The translations under genes were made by a program, and so were the position numbers. The notes under the pieces were generated by a model, which was not told where the DNA came from, made no database searches, and saw only the letters and a list, made by a program, of their open reading frames with translations. Shown here piece after piece: positions 26,706-35,676 of a stretch of DNA of 64,000 nt. This stretch comes from Candidatus Latescibacterota bacterium (GTDB lineage: Bacteria > Latescibacterota > UBA2968). The stretch lies in assembly GCA_022823725.1 (NCBI GenBank), contig JAJEHL010000044.1, positions 62,001 through 126,000 of the forward strand. The letters run 5' to 3'. The first letter of the stretch is position 1. Every line of letters begins with the position of its first letter.

Positions 26706-27755
26706 ATGCAACTATTAAAAGAATTGTGTGAATGTTCGGGAGTACCTGGGCGCGAAGAGCGACTGCGCGAAATCGTGCGGCGAGAACTGGAGCCTATCGC
26801 AGATGAACTTCGCGTAGATGGAATGGGCAACTTAATTATCAAAAAGAACGCAAGCGCGGGCGAAAACCCCAAAAAGCTAATGCTGGCCGCGCACATGGAC
26901 GAAATAGGCTTTGTCGTATCCCACATCGACAAACAGGGCCTCTTGCGCCTCGTACCTCTGGGTGGGCATGATCCCCGCAACATGGTCGCGCAACGCGTAA
27001 CCGTCGCCGGCACCGAAAAAGATCACACGGGCCTGCTCTACCCCGGTGTAAAACCACCGCATATCCAGACCGAAGCCGACCGCAACAAAAAACTGGACGT
27101 CAGCGACTTTGTCGTAGATCTCTACATGTCAGCCGACGACGTCAAAGAAGAAATCGAAATCGGCGCAATGGTAACACTACAACGCGACTTTGTCGAAATA
27201 GGCAACGGCGTAAGTTGTAAAGCCATGGACAATCGGATCGCCGTATATGTCATGATCGAAGCCGTAAAACGGGCCGACTCCTTCGCCTTTGAAACATATC
27301 CCGTAGCCACAGTACAGGAAGAAATTGGCCTGCGAGGGGCAACCGCGAGTGCCTTTGGCGTAAATCCAGACGTAGGCGTAGCCCTGGACATCACACTGGC
27401 AGCCGACATACCGGGCATCCCCGAGCACGAACAGGTCACGCGCCTGGGAGAAGGTGCTGCAATTAAAATTCAAGATTCCAGTTCGATTTCACATCCTGGA
27501 TTAGTCGCGCACATGAAAACCCTCGCAAAAGAGCGCGACATCAAACACCAGATGGAAATACTGCCCCGGGGCGGCACGGACGCAGGCGGAATACAGCGGA
27601 TACGAGCCGGCGTACCCGTAATCACACTATCCATCCCCACGCGCTACGTACACACATCCATCGAATTGGCGGACAAAGACGACATCGAAGCCACGATCCA
27701 ACTCCTGGCCGCCTTCCTCGAAGAAGGCCATCGCACGGACTGGGATATGGTGTGA
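26706..27755 (+). CDS. M42-family aminopeptidase
   Basis: A 349-residue dinuclear-zinc peptidase of the M42 family (glutamyl/deblocking aminopeptidase type; some members were once annotated as endoglucanases). Metal and catalytic regions are visible: H63 and D65 (AAHMDEIGFV), CKAMDNR near residue 180, QEEIGLRGA with the catalytic Glu pair near 215, DITLAADIPG near 238 and PRGGTDAGG near 287. A GGAGGTTTAG site precedes the ATG. It stands alone. Confidence 0.92.
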   Translation: MQLLKELCECSGVPGREERLREIVRRELEPIADELRVDGMGNLIIKKNASAGENPKKLMLAAHMDEIGFVVSHIDKQGLLRLVPLGGHDPRNMVAQRVTVAGTEKDHTGLLYPGVKPPHIQTEADRNKKLDVSDFVVDLYMSADDVKEEIEIGAMVTLQRDFVEIGNGVSCKAMDNRIAVYVMIEAVKRADSFAFETYPVATVQEEIGLRGATASAFGVNPDVGVALDITLAADIPGIPEHEQVTRLGEGAAIKIQDSSSISHPGLVAHMKTLAKERDIKHQMEILPRGGTDAGGIQRIRAGVPVITLSIPTRYVHTSIELADKDDIEATIQLLAAFLEEGHRTDWDMV

Positions 27756-27775
27756 GGAAAAAACCTGTAAAAGCG

Positions 27776-27901
27776 CGAATAGACGAATAGACGAACCCCA
27801 CCCAACCACCCAAAACCTCTGGATTGCGGCTAAAACCATGCCGCAATGACGGCTTTCAGGTACATTACCTGCTTCGTAGATTCGTTGATTCGTTGATTCG
27901 C
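27776..27901. repeat. MITE-like dispersed repeat, long copy (copy 4)
   Basis: Left end CGAATAGA iterated twice then CGAACCCC, central stem ATTGCGGC (27823-27830) with GCCGCAAT (27840-27847), and right end TCGTTGAT iterations to 27900. It lies between two convergent genes and overlaps the stop of the right-hand one by a base. It differs from the 23.5 kb copy by only a few substitutions and one fewer left iteration. Confidence 0.75.
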
Positions 27902-28851
27902 TACCCCCGCTGTTCCTCATGAAAGAGAAACGAGAGCAACGTAAAACGCCGCCCTCTGGTCACCGGCTGGACTTCGTGGAGAAAAGAACTGGAAAACGCG
28001 ATAGCATCGCCTGCTGACGGGCGATAGCGGTGGGGACCAAACTCGGGAAAAATCAGATGACCACCTGTGTAATCGTCATTGAGATTGAGCGTAAGCGCAA
28101 AGCGGCGGTGGGCAGTTGAAGGACTGAGATTATCGCGGTGGGCGCGAAAAAAACCGCCACTCTCCGCGTCATAACACGCGATCTTAAAGCCCTCGAAACG
28201 CGTCGCCCTGTAGTGGAAAGCGCGTTGTACTTCGGGCATAACCCGACGCCCTACCGTGGAAGTAAGCAAGCGCAAAAGTCGGGCATCAGTAACCTCGTGG
28301 TCTCGCCGCTTTTTGTTCTCGTAGTCAATAACATCGCGCCGAACGCCAGATTTGGAACTTTCAACACCGGTCTCGGTATTGCCCTTTGTCGCCCATACAT
28401 TGATGAGCGCCCGACAGATATCCGGAGTCAGAACATTGGGAATGAGGAGCACGGGCGCCTGGACATCGATATCAATAGACCCATGAGAAAGCAGGCTCTT
28501 AAACGCGCGATAAATCTGATCAAACGCATTCGGATCCTCAATCCCCGCCAGAACGCGCAGATTGGCATCCAGCGCGAACGCGGCAAAAACGCCATCGAGA
28601 CCATAAGCTTTGCCAACCGCGTTTTCACCGTCGATAAATACGGTGACACTCGCCTTCGCAAGCTCCGATGGGCTAATAACAAAAACATCTACCTCTCCCG
28701 AAACCTCTAAAACCTCTAAAACCTGCTCTTCCCCTGTAAAAATCAAAAGTGTCGGACGGCCGCCTGCGCGAGAATAAAAGCGCGTTTGAGGACCGTCTAT
28801 TGTCGGAAGAACAAAATCGGGGGCGCGCTCGCCCCAGTTGAGGATACTCAT
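27901..28851 (-). CDS. 2OG-Fe(II) oxygenase with an N-terminal peroxiredoxin-like domain
   Basis: A 316-residue fusion. Residues 1-~125 resemble an AhpC/TSA peroxiredoxin (GERAPDFVLPTIDGPQTRF, then RPTLLIFTGEE), but this half has no cysteine at all, so it cannot be a normal peroxidase. Residues ~135-316 form a prolyl-4-hydroxylase-like oxygenase: HRD in FFRAHRDNLSP, a distal His in SSFLHEVQPV and an arginine in TRGRRFTL. I chose the ATG at 28851 behind AAGAGG. It diverges from the binding-protein gene with a 22-base gap. Confidence 0.82.
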   Translation of the reverse strand: MSILNWGERAPDFVLPTIDGPQTRFYSRAGGRPTLLIFTGEEQVLEVLEVSGEVDVFVISPSELAKASVTVFIDGENAVGKAYGLDGVFAAFALDANLRVLAGIEDPNAFDQIYRAFKSLLSHGSIDIDVQAPVLLIPNVLTPDICRALINVWATKGNTETGVESSKSGVRRDVIDYENKKRRDHEVTDARLLRLLTSTVGRRVMPEVQRAFHYRATRFEGFKIACYDAESGGFFRAHRDNLSPSTAHRRFALTLNLNDDYTGGHLIFPEFGPHRYRPSAGDAIAFSSSFLHEVQPVTRGRRFTLLSFLFHEEQRG

Positions 28852-28873
28852 CGTGAGCCTCTTAGCATTTAAC

Positions 28874-30799
28874 ATGAATCATCATCCACATTGTATTTAT
28901 CTATTTCTCTTCTTCCTCGGATGCCTCGCTCCCGACCCTGGCCATAACACGCCTACCCAACCCACATCCAGCGCTCAAAAGCAAACACCTCAGACCCGTG
29001 CCCCCCTCAAAATCGACCCCGCCATACTCCAGAATCGCACCTTTAATGAAGCCTCCATGTTCACCGAACAGGTCAAACAGGGCAAACTTCCACCCGTCTT
29101 TGAGCGACTGCCCGAAAATCCCCTCGTCATCGTACCTCTTGAAGAAATTGGAATATACGGCGGCACACTGAGACGCGCCCTCACCGGCGACATCGTGCAA
29201 ACCCCGGGGCCCAACAAGACCCTCCACGAAAACCTCATGGGCTATGAACGCCCCTTTCCAAACAGCATCCAGCTCAACCTTGCCGAGCACTTTACTTATC
29301 AGGACAGTGGCAAAGTCGCAATTTTCAAAATCCGCAAAGGCGTCAAATGGTCCGACGGCCACCCATTCACAGTTGACGACATCCTCTTCTGGTATTACGA
29401 CATGACCTTTGACGACGACGCCCGTCAAAACCCCTTTCCCCCAGCGGGATGGATGGTAGATGGCAAACCCATGCGGCTCAAAAAAATCGACCCACACACC
29501 CTTGAAATCTCATCGCCCAAACCCCTGGGTCGCGTACTCCACGAACTCAGCCGCGCTCTAATCGCCGCGCCAAAACACATCCTGTCTCCCCTGCACCCCA
29601 AATACAATCCCAAAGCCGATTACAACGCCTTTCGCGAAGCCACGACCAGCGCGCAATTGCTCATGCAGCCCGGCATCCCCCGCATCTCTGCCTGGATCCC
29701 CGTCGAATGGATTCGAGGTCAGCGCATCATCTATGAGCGCAACCCCTACTACTGGAAAATAGATACAGCGGGCAATCAACTCCCTTATGCCGACCGCATC
29801 ATCTTCAACATCATCCAGGACCCCCAGGTAATCCTGCTAAAATTCATCAACGGCGAACTCGACCTGATCGGACGTTACACCCGCATCGACATGTTCCCCA
29901 CCCTCAAAGTAAAAGAGAAAAACGGGAAATTCAATCTCCGAATCACCGGACCCAACAGAGGCCCGGCCTACCACCTCAACTGGGACGCGCCCAACCCCGC
30001 CTTGCGAGAAGCCTTTCGCAACAAAAACGTCCGCATCGCGCTCTCACACGCTGTGAACCGCGCAGAAATTGACGAAATAATCTTTCACGGCCTCCTCGAT
30101 CCCTCGGGCTATTCTTTTGGACCTATAAGCCCCTATTTTTCTCCAGAAGCCTACAAAAAATACGCCGAATACGACCCCGACAAAGCCAGACATCTTCTCG
30201 ACCTCGAAGGCTATATCGACACCGATGGCGATGGCATCCGCGAACTTCGGGATGGCTCTCGCTTTGAACTCACCATCGACTTCGTGCATCCCGGCGGCAT
30301 GTTCAACGGTCAACCCGTCTCTGAACTGGTTGCCGATCACTGGCGAGCCATAGGAATCAAAGTCAACCTCAACGGCGGCCTGCGCGACATCATCGTCCCT
30401 CGCCGCTACAACTGCGAATACGACGTCCACTACTGGGGCCTCGAAGGACCCAATGCCCCCTTAACATATCCCATTGGCTGGGCTATTCTGGCTAAAAACG
30501 TACCCTATTGGCATCAGAAAGCCTATGACGAAGGTCCCCCCTGGCTGCGCGAAGCCACCAAATACGTCCGACTGGCAATGACCACTGTCGATACCGCGCA
30601 ACTCCGCACTTATATGACCCGCGTGCGCGACCTCCACACGGAAAACGTCCCCATCATCACCATCGGTTCTGCGTACCACGTTTGGGGTGCCAACAGTCGC
30701 CTGGGCAATATCCCTTATGAAAACGTGGCCGACAACGCCTTTCTGGGCTGGAGTCGGCCAGTGTTTCACGAGCAGATATTTGTGAAAAACGGTCAGTGA
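28874..30799 (+). CDS. ABC-transporter substrate-binding lipoprotein, family 5
   Basis: A 641-residue peptide/oligosaccharide-type (OppA/DppA superfamily) binding protein. The lipobox is FFLGC near residue 17. Family marks are IFKIRKGVKWSDGHPFTVDD and ISAWIPVEWIRGQRIIYERNPYYW. I chose the ATG at 28874 because the lipoprotein signal starts there; an earlier in-frame codon would overlap the divergent gene. No family-5 permease lies nearby, so its transporter partner is elsewhere or absent. Its stop abuts the next, convergent gene. Confidence 0.88.
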   Translation: MNHHPHCIYLFLFFLGCLAPDPGHNTPTQPTSSAQKQTPQTRAPLKIDPAILQNRTFNEASMFTEQVKQGKLPPVFERLPENPLVIVPLEEIGIYGGTLRRALTGDIVQTPGPNKTLHENLMGYERPFPNSIQLNLAEHFTYQDSGKVAIFKIRKGVKWSDGHPFTVDDILFWYYDMTFDDDARQNPFPPAGWMVDGKPMRLKKIDPHTLEISSPKPLGRVLHELSRALIAAPKHILSPLHPKYNPKADYNAFREATTSAQLLMQPGIPRISAWIPVEWIRGQRIIYERNPYYWKIDTAGNQLPYADRIIFNIIQDPQVILLKFINGELDLIGRYTRIDMFPTLKVKEKNGKFNLRITGPNRGPAYHLNWDAPNPALREAFRNKNVRIALSHAVNRAEIDEIIFHGLLDPSGYSFGPISPYFSPEAYKKYAEYDPDKARHLLDLEGYIDTDGDGIRELRDGSRFELTIDFVHPGGMFNGQPVSELVADHWRAIGIKVNLNGGLRDIIVPRRYNCEYDVHYWGLEGPNAPLTYPIGWAILAKNVPYWHQKAYDEGPPWLREATKYVRLAMTTVDTAQLRTYMTRVRDLHTENVPIITIGSAYHVWGANSRLGNIPYENVADNAFLGWSRPVFHEQIFVKNGQ

Positions 30800-31621
30800 T
30801 CACAAAAAAGACCTCAGAAAATTTGCCGACCGGATTGCGGCTTCATCGGGTGGCAGATCCCCGCCAAAGGCGTGATGCAGCGTTACATAACCGCGGTAAT
30901 CAATGCTGTGCAGCCCATCAAAAACCTCTTGAAAATCTATCCCACCAGATTCATCCAGCGGTCGCAAAGTGGAATAAACCGTACCGCGCACCCATGTAGT
31001 CATAGGCATATCGCCATTGGGATCCGGGACGTGATTTTGCAAATAGACATTAAAAAGATACGGTGCAAAGCGTTTGAGGGTATCGGAACCGTAGTCTTCC
31101 CCACACAGAGCCAAATTCGCTGGCTCGTAAATAATGCCAAAATTTGGTCGGTCAATACTTTGAAGCGTCTCGACCGATCCCGCCACGGTTTCAAAAAGAC
31201 TCTGAGTGTGCGATTGATGTGCCAGGCGTATATCTCGCTCGGCTGCCTCGTCGGCTGCGCGCTGGGCATACACAATATCTGTATCGGTCTTGATACAGAT
31301 GCGCAATAAATTGCAGCCAAGTGCGTCTGCCAGATCGAGATGCGGGGTAATATTGCGCAAACTCTCCGGTCCGTTGGGACCATTCTCGGGTATCGCAAAA
31401 TCGCCGGTTGCCATTGAAACCGCGAGCTTGTGTCTCTTTAAAATATGTTGCACTTCAACAATGCGTTCGGGCGGGCTATGCGTACCCACGCCCGATGCAC
31501 GCATGCAAAGTGCTTTATAACCTGCGCTTTGGGCAATCTCCGCGAGATCGGGCAGGGCAATTGTCAAATTGCGTTTATTGCGAAAGCTTTCTGCCACGCG
31601 GACAGAGAGAGAAAGTTGCAT
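30800..31621 (-). CDS. sugar phosphate isomerase/epimerase-like TIM barrel protein
   Basis: A 273-residue AP-endonuclease-2/xylose-isomerase-like TIM barrel. Typical segments are LAEIAQSAGYKALCMRASG, GCNLLRICIKTDTD, FGIIYEPANLALCGED (metal-binding Glu) and YRGYVTLHHAFGG. I chose the ATG at 31621 behind TTTGGAG; an in-frame codon ten residues earlier is less likely. These proteins isomerise or dehydrate sugars and inositols; the substrate is not evident. Confidence 0.8.
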   Translation of the reverse strand: MQLSLSVRVAESFRNKRNLTIALPDLAEIAQSAGYKALCMRASGVGTHSPPERIVEVQHILKRHKLAVSMATGDFAIPENGPNGPESLRNITPHLDLADALGCNLLRICIKTDTDIVYAQRAADEAAERDIRLAHQSHTQSLFETVAGSVETLQSIDRPNFGIIYEPANLALCGEDYGSDTLKRFAPYLFNVYLQNHVPDPNGDMPMTTWVRGTVYSTLRPLDESGGIDFQEVFDGLHSIDYRGYVTLHHAFGGDLPPDEAAIRSANFLRSFL

Positions 31622-31724
31622 TGCAATCTCCAAACGAGGTAAAAATTTCAACTTGCATCCGATAGATTTTTAACTATCCTTATCGCTGTCACATATTTTT
31701 CATTGCTGACGGAAGGCGGATGTC

Positions 31725-32378
31725 ATGATTGAAATGCGGGTTGTAGATTTGCGTCAAGAGCATTCGAAACAGAACGTGGTATGGCTGCAAAGCGTTGAGG
31801 GCAGTGTAATGGTACCCATTGAAATTGGACATACCGAATATCGGTCTATTCAGGTAGAACTGGCAAGTGAATCCATGCCGCGACCTCTTGCTTATGATTT
31901 GATGTGTGCAGTGTTGGCACATTTTGATACCGAAATTGAACAGGTGCAGATTGTCGAATTGAAAGATCAGATTTTCTACGCCGAACTCATCCTCTTCGCC
32001 CGGGGTGAACAAGTGCGTTTAGACGCCCGCCCCAGTGATAGTATCGTTCTGGCACTCAAATTTGGCGCACCCATCTACATGGATCCCAAAATTATTCAAC
32101 AAGTGGGATTCAAAGTCCGCCGCACCGAATACGGTTATGAACTTGAGCAATTGAATCCACCCCAGGAACAAGACATTCTTGAAGAACCTATTCTGGACAT
32201 CGCGCAGGCAGCCGAGCAACCACTGGAAGGTGTTGATTTGCAGGGACAGGATATCGATCCAGATGAACTGCTAAAAATTTTGAAAGAGCAGATGAACAAA
32301 GCGGTTAAGGAAGAGCGCTACGAAGACGCGGGCATAATTCGAGATGAAATTGAGCGAATAGAGGAGAAAAGCAGGTAA
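31725..32378 (+). CDS. bifunctional nuclease (DUF151) with C-terminal UVR motif
   Basis: A 217-residue protein. The first ~140 residues are a BFN/DUF151 domain (VVWLQSVEGSVMVPIEIG, then RPSDSIVLALKFGAPIYM). The tail (residues ~180-217) is a UvrB/UvrC-type coiled motif, MNKAVKEERYEDAGIIRDEI. Such two-domain proteins are common in bacteria and are linked loosely to nuclease activity and stress. It stands alone. Confidence 0.88.
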   Translation: MIEMRVVDLRQEHSKQNVVWLQSVEGSVMVPIEIGHTEYRSIQVELASESMPRPLAYDLMCAVLAHFDTEIEQVQIVELKDQIFYAELILFARGEQVRLDARPSDSIVLALKFGAPIYMDPKIIQQVGFKVRRTEYGYELEQLNPPQEQDILEEPILDIAQAAEQPLEGVDLQGQDIDPDELLKILKEQMNKAVKEERYEDAGIIRDEIERIEEKSR

Positions 32379-32434
32379 GACGTAAGAGGACCACCCAACC
32401 CCTCTCACCTTTTACGTCTCACGTCTCACCGCCT
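32374..32434. repeat. iterated inverted repeat between convergent genes
   Basis: Left end GTAAGACGTAAGAGG and right end TTTTACGTCTCACGTCTCAC, which reads GTGAGACGTGAGACGTAAAA on the other strand. So 8-base iterations lie in opposite orientation at the two ends, the same design as the longer repeats at 23.5 and 27.8 kb but with a different unit. It may also terminate transcription of both flanking genes. Confidence 0.5.
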
Positions 32435-33199
32435 TTAAACAGGCAGCAACACAGTGCTGTGCGCCTCGACATGGCCGATGTTCTCGTCGATTTCGCCGCG
32501 ATTCATCATCCCAACAGTAATGGCGTCAATCGCTGGAATATCGAGAACATAGTGAATCGCATCGCGTGCGGGCAAGTCGCCGCGGCCCACGACTTTCATC
32601 CCGTAAACGCCGATATCATTGTCATCCATCTCTTCCAGAATGGGAACGACGCGCTCGGGCGGACCATCCATATTTTTTCCGGCGTAATTGATACGCGCCA
32701 AAACAACATCCACCCAGGGGGTAATAGCCGCTTGCTGGAAGGCATCGATATCGTGACATGAAACACCGTGTGCGCGAATGATGCCTTTTTGCTTTTTATC
32801 GGCGAGAACATCCATAACCCCGCGATAGGAACTGGGCCAGTCTTCATCTGTCAGACAATGCATAAGAACAATATCGATATAATCCGTATCTAACTCGCCC
32901 AAAATGCGATCCATATCGCGCTCTGCCTCATAGGCTGTTGTCGCGCGGATCTTGGATGTAATCACAACCCGATCGCGATCAATATGCTCCAATGCACCTG
33001 CAAGATGGGCATGACTGCCGTATTGATCGGCACTATCCCAAAAAGTGATACCCCGTTCAAAGCCATAAATAAGCAAGTCAGTAAGCACCTGTGTTCCCAG
33101 ATCCGTCTGATTGGAACGCCCGCCCCAGCCATTGGTACCAGTACCAAAACTGAGTTGCGAAGCCAATATACCAGTCGTGCCAAGCTCGACAGTTTTCAT
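32435..33199 (-). CDS. aldo/keto reductase
   Basis: A 254-residue NAD(P)H-dependent oxidoreductase with the AKR TIM barrel. Catalytic-type residues are seen in FWDSADQYGS (Asp and Tyr) and VVITSKIRA (Lys), followed by LGELDTDYIDIVLMHCLTDE (His region). It is shorter than many family members (~300), with a compressed C-terminus. GGAAAGGAG precedes the ATG. Substrate unknown. Confidence 0.88.
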   Translation of the reverse strand: MKTVELGTTGILASQLSFGTGTNGWGGRSNQTDLGTQVLTDLLIYGFERGITFWDSADQYGSHAHLAGALEHIDRDRVVITSKIRATTAYEAERDMDRILGELDTDYIDIVLMHCLTDEDWPSSYRGVMDVLADKKQKGIIRAHGVSCHDIDAFQQAAITPWVDVVLARINYAGKNMDGPPERVVPILEEMDDNDIGVYGMKVVGRGDLPARDAIHYVLDIPAIDAITVGMMNRGEIDENIGHVEAHSTVLLPV

Positions 33200-33320
33200 G
33201 GTAAACTCCTTTCCTGTCTCCTGTGTTTTTTATCCCAATTTTTCGTATATTAAAGCACAGTTTTACATCCGTCAATGGATTTTAGCCCTCTCCCTTGAAG
33301 GAGAAAGGAATATCACCACC

Positions 33321-34361
33321 ATGAGACTCGGGCTAATTGGATTGCCGCAGGTCGGTAAAAAAACGCTATTCCGCTTACTAACCGGGCACACAGGTGAAAT
33401 GGGACAGGCAAAAGTGCGGGATGAGCGATTTGATCGCCTGGTAGAAATGTACAAACCCAAACGCGAAGTACCTGCGGAAATAGCATTTGTACTATTGCCC
33501 GACCTGGACACACAGACCGAACGCAACACACCTGTTTTGCAAGATCTCGAGCAGGTAGATGTAATTTGCTTCCTCGCCCGGGTATTTGAAAACGACACCG
33601 TCTTTCACATCGCGGGCGACGTAGATGCCAAACGCGACATACGGGCTTTTTGGGAAGAACTATTACTCGCCGACCTGATCTTTATAGAAAAGCGACTGGA
33701 GCGAATAGCACAAGACCGGCACACAAAAGACAGACTGAGAATAGAGCAAGAAAAGGACTTAATGACGCGCATGCAGGCGCATCTGGAAGCCGGAAACCCT
33801 CTGCGTCAGTTTGCGCTAACCTCCGATGAGGTAAAACTGACATCCAGCTATCCCTTCTTAACCACCAAAGCCGTGATCGTAGTCCTGAACACAGACGAAG
33901 ATCAAATCGGCGACGATGCAATCATACATGAAATAGCCGCTGAATTTACCGACTGCGATTTTGAATGGATCGCAATATCCGCACAAATCGAAGAAGAAAT
34001 CTCCCTGCTCGACGACGAAACACGCGAGGAATTTCTCGCCGACCTCGGCATTGAACAACCCGCGCTGGATCGGTTGACCCTGTTGTGTTATGAAACCCTG
34101 GGATTGATCTCATTCTTCACAGTGGTCAACGACGAAGTACACGCCTGGACCATTCCGAGAGGTTCTCTGGCACCGCAGGCGGGCGGCGCAGTCCACGGAG
34201 ACATCGAACGGGGATTCATCCGGGCTGAAGTCATGCGCTACGAAGATCTAATCGCACTGGGAGACGAGCAAAAAGTAAAAGCAGCGGGCAAGCTCATGGT
34301 CAAAGGAAAAGACGCAGAGATCTTTGATGGCGATGTGATACACTTCTTGTTTAAGGTTTGA
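33321..34361 (+). CDS. YchF-like P-loop NTPase with degenerate G domain
   Basis: A 346-residue protein resembling YchF/Ola1 ATPases. The P-loop is GLPQVGKKTLF near residue 6 and the NxxE-type motif is LNTDEDQ near 195. The C-terminal TGS/DUF933 part is clear (TVVNDEVHAWTIPRGSLAPQ, then VHGDIERGFIRAEVM). The usual switch-II DxPG motif is missing: the corresponding place reads VLLPDLDTQ. So it is probably a divergent paralogue rather than the canonical ychF. GAAGGAGAAAGG precedes the ATG. Confidence 0.82.
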   Translation: MRLGLIGLPQVGKKTLFRLLTGHTGEMGQAKVRDERFDRLVEMYKPKREVPAEIAFVLLPDLDTQTERNTPVLQDLEQVDVICFLARVFENDTVFHIAGDVDAKRDIRAFWEELLLADLIFIEKRLERIAQDRHTKDRLRIEQEKDLMTRMQAHLEAGNPLRQFALTSDEVKLTSSYPFLTTKAVIVVLNTDEDQIGDDAIIHEIAAEFTDCDFEWIAISAQIEEEISLLDDETREEFLADLGIEQPALDRLTLLCYETLGLISFFTVVNDEVHAWTIPRGSLAPQAGGAVHGDIERGFIRAEVMRYEDLIALGDEQKVKAAGKLMVKGKDAEIFDGDVIHFLFKV

Positions 34362-34462
34362 GATTAGCCCTTTATCCGTTATTTTTCTTTACATACAGAC
34401 CTTTTTTGCATATTATTCCACGCTCTAAAAAGAACTGTTTCACCACAACAGGAGATCGCATA

Positions 34463-34747
34463 ATGGCCGCCAAAATCTCGGAAATATTCACCGAATACGA
34501 AGAAGCGAACAAAGACCTGGAGCCTACGACCAGCAAGTTTGATACCGAACAAGAAATCCCGGTAGAAAAATATTGCTGCGTCACGGGCGAAGCAGTAAAA
34601 TCGAGCTTTTGCCGTTATCCCGACAAAAAAGAAGGCACCATCATGGTCATGTCAAAAGAGCAGATGCTATTGCACTCCCGCAATGGTGGAAATATTTCAG
34701 AGATATTTAAGCAAGTATTGACACTTCGCAGAAAACGGGAACAGTAG
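34463..34747 (+). CDS. small conserved-looking hypothetical protein
   Basis: A 94-residue soluble protein preceded by AACAGGAGA. It is rich in Glu and Lys and has a Cys-containing centre (EKYCCVTGEAVKSSFCRYP). I do not recognise a family. It lies between the YchF-like gene and the sugar ABC transporter and belongs clearly to neither. Confidence 0.65.
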   Translation: MAAKISEIFTEYEEANKDLEPTTSKFDTEQEIPVEKYCCVTGEAVKSSFCRYPDKKEGTIMVMSKEQMLLHSRNGGNISEIFKQVLTLRRKREQ

Positions 34748-34791
34748 GCCACCACCCATCGCGGTTTCCATCCCTCCACCCCTTTCGAGAA

Positions 34792-35676
34792 ATGCGCGTG
34801 AAAGACGGCGTCTTGAAATACGGCTTTGTGGGTCCGGCACTGGTCTTTCTGATCGCGTTCAACATCTTTCCTCTCTTTTACAACATCTACCTCAGCTTCA
34901 CCGATGCCGAACTCAGTGGTGGTGTGACACAGCTCATAGGCGGACGCAACTACGGCGTCATCTTTGACGACACGCGCTATGGTACGGCTCTCCGCACAAC
35001 CGGCCTATTCGTAGTTCTGGCAGTCGCGACTGAACTCATTCTCGGCTTTGCCCTTGCCCTCGCCCTTCAAAAACCCTTCTGGGGCAAACCCGCCATCACC
35101 ACCATACTCCTGGTGCCCATGATGCTATCCCCCGCAGTCATGGGCCTGTACTGGAACTTTATCCTCAATGGACATTACGGCGTCGTCAATCAAGCACTAT
35201 CCGTCTTTGGCCTCTTTCAACCGCAATGGCTAACCGACCCCGACTTGAAACTCTTCTCCATCCTGATGATCGACATCTGGATGTGGACGCCCTTTATGAT
35301 GCTCATCGCACTCGCCGGTCTCAACGCCATACCCAATCACCTCTACGAAGCCGCGGCCATTGACCGGGCATCCCGTTGGACCGTCTTTCGGCGCATCACT
35401 CTGCCATTGTGCTCACCCCTCCTCTTTCTCGCAGTCCTGCTGCGCACCACAGATGCCCTCAAACAATTTGATCTCGTCATGGCGGTCACGGGGCCCAATG
35501 ATCGCGCCACTCAAACATTGAGTGCCCTCCTGTATCAAGTCATGTTCCGCGGATATAAAATTGGGCTGGGCAGCTCTTATAGTATCGTCATTCTTCTCAT
35601 CGTCATCGCGCTCGCAACTATTTTTATTCGATACATCGCTGGCATCCAGGCAAAACAGGGAAGGGAAACCGCGTGA
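34792..35676 (+). CDS. sugar ABC transporter permease (MalF/UgpA type)
   Basis: A 294-residue inner-membrane permease with about six hydrophobic segments (first GFVGPALVFLIAFNIFPLFY). The cytoplasmic EAA loop is EAAAIDRASRWTVFRRITLP near residue 187, which docks onto the ATPase. The next permease starts with a GTG that overlaps this stop (GTGA). With two permeases and two ATPases the operon resembles GlpPQST-type carbohydrate importers. The solute is unknown. Confidence 0.92.
   Translation: MRVKDGVLKYGFVGPALVFLIAFNIFPLFYNIYLSFTDAELSGGVTQLIGGRNYGVIFDDTRYGTALRTTGLFVVLAVATELILGFALALALQKPFWGKPAITTILLVPMMLSPAVMGLYWNFILNGHYGVVNQALSVFGLFQPQWLTDPDLKLFSILMIDIWMWTPFMMLIALAGLNAIPNHLYEAAAIDRASRWTVFRRITLPLCSPLLFLAVLLRTTDALKQFDLVMAVTGPNDRATQTLSALLYQVMFRGYKIGLGSSYSIVILLIVIALATIFIRYIAGIQAKQGRETA

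Noticed and set aside
28874-30799. Binding protein as part of the sugar ABC transporter at 34.8-38.7 kb
   Set aside because: It belongs to the peptide (family 5) class, is 4 kb away and is separated by genes on both strands.
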